The notes under the pieces were generated by a model. That model saw nothing but the letters and a program-made list of their open reading frames with translations. It had not been told where the DNA came from and did no database searches. DNA of 64,000 nucleotides from Sciscionella sediminilitoris. Lineage in GTDB: Bacteria; Actinomycetota; Actinomycetes; Mycobacteriales; Pseudonocardiaceae. The stretch covers positions 1 through 64,000 of the forward strand of contig NZ_JALM01000035.1 in assembly GCF_000737195.2 (NCBI RefSeq). Reading direction: 5' to 3'. Positions 59,915 to 64,000 of this stretch are shown here, one piece after another; within the stretch, counting starts at the first letter, position 1; every line of letters begins with the position of its first letter. The position numbers were made by a program, and so were the translations under genes.

Positions 59915-61020
59915 ACGTGGATATCGCCGCGTTGCGGGCGATCGAGCGGGACAAGGACATCCCCTTCGACACGGTGATCGAGGCCATCGAGTCGGCGCTG
60001 CTGACCGCGTACCGGCACACCGAGGGACACCGGCAGGGGGCGCGGATCGACATCGACCGCAAGACCGGGATCGTGCGGGTGCTCGTCGAGGAACGCGACA
60101 CCGAGGGCGAACTGGTCACCGAGTACGACGACACCCCGGAAGGGTTCGGCCGGATCGCCGCGACGACCGCACGGCAGGTGATCCTGCAGCGGCTGCGCGA
60201 CGCCGAGCACGAGAAGACCTACGGCGAGTTCTCCGCGAAGGAGGGCGAGATCATCGCCGGGGTCGTGCAGCGCGACGCGCGGGCGAACGCGCGCGGCATG
60301 GTCGTGGTCGGGATCGGCGGGGAGACCGAGGGCGTGCTCCCGCCCGCCGAGCAGGTGCCCGGTGAGCGCTACACCCACGGCAGCCGGATCAAGTGCTTCG
60401 TGGTCGGTGTCTCGCGCGGGATGCGTGGCACCCAGATCACCCTGTCCCGCACTCACCCCAACCTCGTACGCAGGTTGTTCGCGCTCGAGGTTCCGGAGAT
60501 CGCGGACGGCACGGTGGCCATCTCCGCGGTCGCCCGCGAGGCCGGGCACCGCTCCAAGATCGCCGTGCACTCGACGGTGGCCGGGGTCAACGCCAAGGGC
60601 GCCTGCATCGGCCCGATGGGTGCACGGGTGCGCAACGTGATGAGCGAACTGGCCGGGGAGAAGATCGACATCATCGACTACTCCGAGGACCCGGAGGCGT
60701 TCGTCGGCAACGCGCTGTCCCCGGCGAAGGTCGTCTCGGTGCGGGTGCTGGATCCGCGCACCAAGACCGCGCGGGTGATCGTCCCGGACTTCCAGCTCTC
60801 CCTCGCGATCGGCAAGGAGGGCCAGAACGCGCGGCTCGCGGCCCGGCTGACCGGCTGGCGGATCGACATCCGCTCGGACGCCGCGGTCGAGTCCGAGCAG
60901 GACGCGGTGCTCGCGCACCCGGACGATCCGACCCCGGAAACGCTGAGCCAGCCGCCCGCTTCACCTGCCGAGAGCGCCCAGCCGTTAACCGGTTCGCCAC
61001 AGGATTCCGGCAGGGGCTAG
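59911..61020 (+). CDS. nusA: Transcription termination/antitermination factor NusA
   Basis: A 369-residue protein with N-terminal RNA polymerase-binding domain (1-120), S1 domain (about 130-195) and two KH domains (about 200-330; [46 protein letters not shown]). The acidic C-terminal repeats of the enterobacterial protein are lacking, as in other actinobacteria. It controls pausing, termination and rRNA antitermination. Overlaps rimP as ATGA. Confidence 0.95.
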   Translation: MNVDIAALRAIERDKDIPFDTVIEAIESALLTAYRHTEGHRQGARIDIDRKTGIVRVLVEERDTEGELVTEYDDTPEGFGRIAATTARQVILQRLRDAEHEKTYGEFSAKEGEIIAGVVQRDARANARGMVVVGIGGETEGVLPPAEQVPGERYTHGSRIKCFVVGVSRGMRGTQITLSRTHPNLVRRLFALEVPEIADGTVAISAVAREAGHRSKIAVHSTVAGVNAKGACIGPMGARVRNVMSELAGEKIDIIDYSEDPEAFVGNALSPAKVVSVRVLDPRTKTARVIVPDFQLSLAIGKEGQNARLAARLTGWRIDIRSDAAVESEQDAVLAHPDDPTPETLSQPPASPAESAQPLTGSPQDSGRG

Positions 61021-61106
61021 ACTTGGGTAGTGCTCGGCGCCGCGAGCTTGTCTCGGGCTGCCCTGGCGGTCGACTGGGTGACAATCGCACCGGCCAGGGG
61101 ATGACA

Positions 61107-61370
61107 GTGCCCGAGTCGTTCGGGCCGATTCGCACCTGTATCGGGTGTCGGCAGCGTGCGGCGAGCTCGGCGCTGTTGCGTGTCGTGGCGGGAGACGACG
61201 AATTGGTCGTCGACCTCCGGCGCAGGCTTCCAGGCCGGGGCGCGTGGTTGCACCCGGATCGGGAGTGCCTCCGCCTCGCACAGCGGCGCAACGCCTTCGA
61301 ACGGGCACTGCGTGTGCGAAGGCGGTTAGCCGTGGCTCCGGTCGCGGCGTACCTCGGTACGGGTGATTGA
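61107..61370 (+). CDS. ylxR: YlxR-family nucleic-acid-binding protein
   Basis: An 87-residue protein starting PESFGPIRTCIGCRQRA, with the conserved RTCIGCR motif and basic surface of the YlxR fold. YlxR is linked to RNA binding and, in Bacillus, gene regulation. GTG 61107 is chosen as AGGGG lies 6 nt upstream; the ATG two codons earlier has no room for ribosome binding. It keeps its normal place between nusA and infB. The 164-nt gap after it shows only scattered tiny ORFs and no clear hairpin. Confidence 0.9.
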   Translation: MPESFGPIRTCIGCRQRAASSALLRVVAGDDELVVDLRRRLPGRGAWLHPDRECLRLAQRRNAFERALRVRRRLAVAPVAAYLGTGD

Positions 61371-61534
61371 ACCCGGAGCGAGGACAGCGGTGCGGGAAAT
61401 GCCCGTACCCGTGCAAGGACTGAAAGTAGGTCGACCCGTCATGAGTCAGCCGTGAAGCTGAAGCCATGAACGCACGACAGTAGGACGAGGTCGAGCGGGC
61501 TCGTGCCGCCCGGCCTCCCCAGATGAGGAGAGCA

Positions 61535-64000
61535 GTGGCAGGCAAGGCCCGGGTGCACGAGCTCGCGAAGGAGCTCGGAGTCACCAGCAAACAAGTACTC
61601 GCCACCCTGAAGGACATGGGCGAGTTCGTGAAGTCGGCGTCCTCCACGGTGGAGGCGCCCGTCGCGCGGCGGTTGCGCGACTCCATGGGAGCGAGCAACG
61701 GTTCCGCCGCGAAATCCGCGCCGAAGCAGGACGCGGCCGCCAACCAGGCGAGCGCACCGTCCGAGGCTCCCGCGAAACCGGCGGCCCCCGAAGCCCCCGC
61801 CGCTCCGGCGAGCGAGGCTCCGAAACCGTCGGCCGTTCCGGGTCCGAAACCCGGCCCCAAACCCAGCGATCCGGCGGCCGCCAAGCCCGGCCCGAAGCCG
61901 GGTCCCAAACCAGGCCCGAAGCCCGAGACACCGCAGCAGCCCCCGGCGGCCGCCGCGAAGTCCGAGCCGACCGCCCAGGGCGATCAGTCCGCTCCGGCCG
62001 ACAAGAAGCCCGAGCAGGGACAGGGCGGCCCGGGTTCGCAGGGTGGTCAGGGCGCCGTCGTCCCGCCGCGTCCGCAGGCTCCCAAGCCGCGCGCGCCCCG
62101 GGTCGGCAACAACCCCTTCGGTGTCGGCGGTGGAACCCCGACGCCCAAACCACCGCCGGCCCAGCGCCAGGGCGGCGGTGACCGCCAGCGCGGTGGCGGG
62201 CAGCGTCCCGCGAACCCGCAGGGCGGCGGTGGCGAACGTCCGGCCGCCGCGCAGGGCGGTGGCTCGCGGCCGAGCCCGGGCAACATGCCCCCGCGGCCCA
62301 ACCCGGGCATGATGCCGCCGAAGCCGGCGCGTCCGGCCTCCGGTGGCCGTGGTGGACCCGGCGGTGGCCGCGGTGGCGGCGGCCGTGGCGGCCCCGGCGG
62401 TGGCCGTGGCGGTGCCGGAGCTCCCGCGGGCCGTGGTGGTCCCGGTGGCGGTGGCGGCGGCTTCCGTCCCGGTGGCGGCGGTCCCGGCGGCCCCGGTGGT
62501 GGTCCCGGCGGTGGCGGCGGCGGTTTCCGAGGCGGTCGCAGTGGCGGTCGCGGCAGCGCGGCCGGTGCGTTCGGCAGGCCCGGTGGCCCCTCCAAGCGCG
62601 GGCGCAAGTCGAAGCGGCAGAAGCGCCAGGAGTACATGGAGAACATGCAGGCGCCGTCGGTCGGCGGCGTGCGCCTGCCCAAGGGCAGTGGCGAGGTCGT
62701 CCGGCTCGCCCGTGGCGCCTCGCTGACCGACTTCGCGGAGAAGATCGACGCGAACCCGGCCTCGCTCGTGCAGGTGCTGTTCCACCTCGGTGAAATGGTC
62801 ACCGCGACCCAGTCGGTCTCCGACGAGGTGCTCGAGCTGCTCGGCACCGAGATGAACTACAACGTGCAGGTCGTCTCGCCCGAGGAGGAGGACCGCGAAC
62901 TGCTCGAGTCCTTCGACATCACCTATGGCCAGGACGCGGGCAGCGACGAGGACCTCCAGGTGCGGCCTCCGGTCGTGACCGTCATGGGTCACGTCGACCA
63001 CGGTAAGACGCGACTGCTGGACACCATCCGCAAGTCCAACGTCATCGAGGGCGAAGCGGGCGGGATCACCCAGCACATCGGCGCCTACCAGGTCAGTGCC
63101 GAGGTCGACGGGAACCAGCGGCTGATCACCTTCATCGACACCCCCGGTCACGAGGCGTTCACCGCCATGCGTGCCCGCGGTGCGAACTCCACCGACATCG
63201 CGGTGATCGTGGTCGCCGCGGACGACGGGGTCATGCCGCAGACGGTCGAGGCGATCAACCACGCCAAGGCGGCGAAGCTGCCGATCGTGGTCGCGGTCAA
63301 CAAGATCGACAAGGAAGGCGCGAACCCGCAGAAGATCCGCCAGCAGATGGCCGACTACGAGGTGATTCCCGAGGAGTACGGCGGGGACACCATGTTCGTG
63401 GACATCTCGGCGCGCCAGAACGTCAACATCGAGGGGCTGCTCGAGTCGATCCTGCTCACCGCGGACGCGGCGCTGGATCTGCGGGCGAACCCGCGGATGG
63501 AGGCCCAGGGCGTCGCGATCGAGGCGCACCTCGACCGGGGCCGTGGTCCGGTGGCGACCGTGCTCGTGCAGCGCGGAACCCTGCGCGTCGGTGATTCGGT
63601 CGTGGCCGGTGAGGCCTACGGTCGCGTGCGCCGGATGGTGGACGAGCACGACCAGGACGTCACCGAGGCGACGCCGTCCCGGCCGGTCCAGGTCATCGGG
63701 TTCACCTCGGTGCCGGGCGCCGGTGACTCCTTCCTCGTGGCCGACGAGGACCGGGTCGCGCGGCAGATCGCCGACCGGCGGCGGGCCAGGGAGCGCAACG
63801 CCGAGCTCGCCCAGCGCCGCAAGCGGGTCAGCCTCGAGGACCTCGACTCCGCGTTGAAGGAGACCTCGCAGCTGAACCTGATCATCAAGGGTGACAACTC
63901 GGGTACCGTCGAGGCGCTCGAGGCCGCACTGATGAAGATCGACATGGGTGAGGAAGTCGAGCTGCGCGTGCTGCACCGCGGCGTCGGCGCGATCACCGAG
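61535..64000 (+). CDS. infB: Translation initiation factor IF-2 (3' end outside window)
   Basis: The first 822 codons of infB. IF2N-type domain at residues 1-50 ([19 protein letters not shown]), then about 290 residues of low-complexity Ala/Pro and Gly/Arg-rich linker ([21 protein letters not shown]), a second IF2N-like domain, the G domain with [11 protein letters not shown] near residue 485, DTPGHEAF and NKID, and the start of domains II-III. It places fMet-tRNA on the ribosome. GTG follows GAGGAG; an ATG four codons upstream is in frame. Coding continues past the window edge. Confidence 0.95.
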   Translation, partial: MAGKARVHELAKELGVTSKQVLATLKDMGEFVKSASSTVEAPVARRLRDSMGASNGSAAKSAPKQDAAANQASAPSEAPAKPAAPEAPAAPASEAPKPSAVPGPKPGPKPSDPAAAKPGPKPGPKPGPKPETPQQPPAAAAKSEPTAQGDQSAPADKKPEQGQGGPGSQGGQGAVVPPRPQAPKPRAPRVGNNPFGVGGGTPTPKPPPAQRQGGGDRQRGGGQRPANPQGGGGERPAAAQGGGSRPSPGNMPPRPNPGMMPPKPARPASGGRGGPGGGRGGGGRGGPGGGRGGAGAPAGRGGPGGGGGGFRPGGGGPGGPGGGPGGGGGGFRGGRSGGRGSAAGAFGRPGGPSKRGRKSKRQKRQEYMENMQAPSVGGVRLPKGSGEVVRLARGASLTDFAEKIDANPASLVQVLFHLGEMVTATQSVSDEVLELLGTEMNYNVQVVSPEEEDRELLESFDITYGQDAGSDEDLQVRPPVVTVMGHVDHGKTRLLDTIRKSNVIEGEAGGITQHIGAYQVSAEVDGNQRLITFIDTPGHEAFTAMRARGANSTDIAVIVVAADDGVMPQTVEAINHAKAAKLPIVVAVNKIDKEGANPQKIRQQMADYEVIPEEYGGDTMFVDISARQNVNIEGLLESILLTADAALDLRANPRMEAQGVAIEAHLDRGRGPVATVLVQRGTLRVGDSVVAGEAYGRVRRMVDEHDQDVTEATPSRPVQVIGFTSVPGAGDSFLVADEDRVARQIADRRRARERNAELAQRRKRVSLEDLDSALKETSQLNLIIKGDNSGTVEALEAALMKIDMGEEVELRVLHRGVGAITE

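Noticed and set aside
62340-62560. Short GGC/GGT-rich repeats that might suggest a repeat array
   Set aside because: They are codons for the Gly/Arg-rich linker of IF-2 in frame, not a CRISPR or non-coding repeat.
61439-63976. 845-codon open frame on the minus strand opposite infB
   Set aside because: It mirrors the Gly/Pro-rich IF2 frame; composition is His/Arg/Gly-rich with no motif, and the plus strand encodes a clear IF-2.

Overview
The window is very GC-rich, dense bacterial DNA with mostly short intergenic gaps, G/C-ending codons and many GTG/TTG starts. Mycothiol synthesis (mshB), IF2 with a long Ala/Pro/Gly-rich N-terminus, DUF3117, an LpqW-like lipoprotein, glucosyl-3-phosphoglycerate synthase and an IdeR-type iron box point to a mycolate-lineage or Pseudonocardiaceae-like actinomycete. 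I see no rRNA, tRNA, CRISPR array, prophage or intact insertion sequence.

Layout. Positions 1-9100: two small or secreted proteins, a histidinol-phosphatase-like enzyme, an OmpR-type two-component system, a tandem pair of GtrA proteins, a large ECF sigma factor fused to its own anti-sigma-like domain, membrane anchor and secreted module, a degenerate GGDEF-like protein, and a 53-residue Cys/Lys-rich protein beside an iron box. 9300-40800: a backbone in nearly the order of Mycobacterium tuberculosis Rv1165-Rv1224 (typA, lpqW, mshB, fdxA, dapC, dapD, dapE, LOG proteins, gpgS, DivIVA-like, tag, DUF3117, pepA, O-methyltransferase, sigE, rseA, htrA, tatB), interrupted by an ACC deaminase, a TetR/monooxygenase/flavin oxidase group, a LysR/MFS pair and others. 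40847-49000: mrp, a MarR regulator, a RIO kinase with an upstream 20-codon ORF, and an ECF42-type operon (VOC, SRPBCC, DGPF protein, sigma factor) with a matching promoter. 49105-64000: the Rv2839-Rv2845 type block (proS ... DUF4439 protein, Tat lipoprotein, rimP, nusA, ylxR, infB), with an AraC/APH(3')-like/YdcF group behind proS. infB runs off the right edge.

Functional themes. Lysine/diaminopimelate synthesis is represented by dapC, dapD and dapE in three separate transcription units. Envelope stress is handled by sigE-rseA-htrA-tatB. Thiol and redox functions include mshB, a 7Fe ferredoxin and a deazaflavin-type reductase. The end of the window is the translation/transcription core operon rimP-nusA-ylxR-infB.

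Signals outside ordinary genes. (1) More than twenty genes begin 6-9 nt after a TANNNT hexamer with no Shine-Dalgarno sequence, which suggests leaderless mRNAs. (2) Several genes are preceded by a tiny ORF whose stop codon overlaps their start codon, including one that bridges sigE to rseA and one that bridges gpgS to the DivIVA-like gene. (3) A 160-190 bp non-coding element with terminal inverted repeats is present twice, each time directly abutting a TAG stop codon. (4) Tandem palindromes lie in the TetR-controlled intergenic region.
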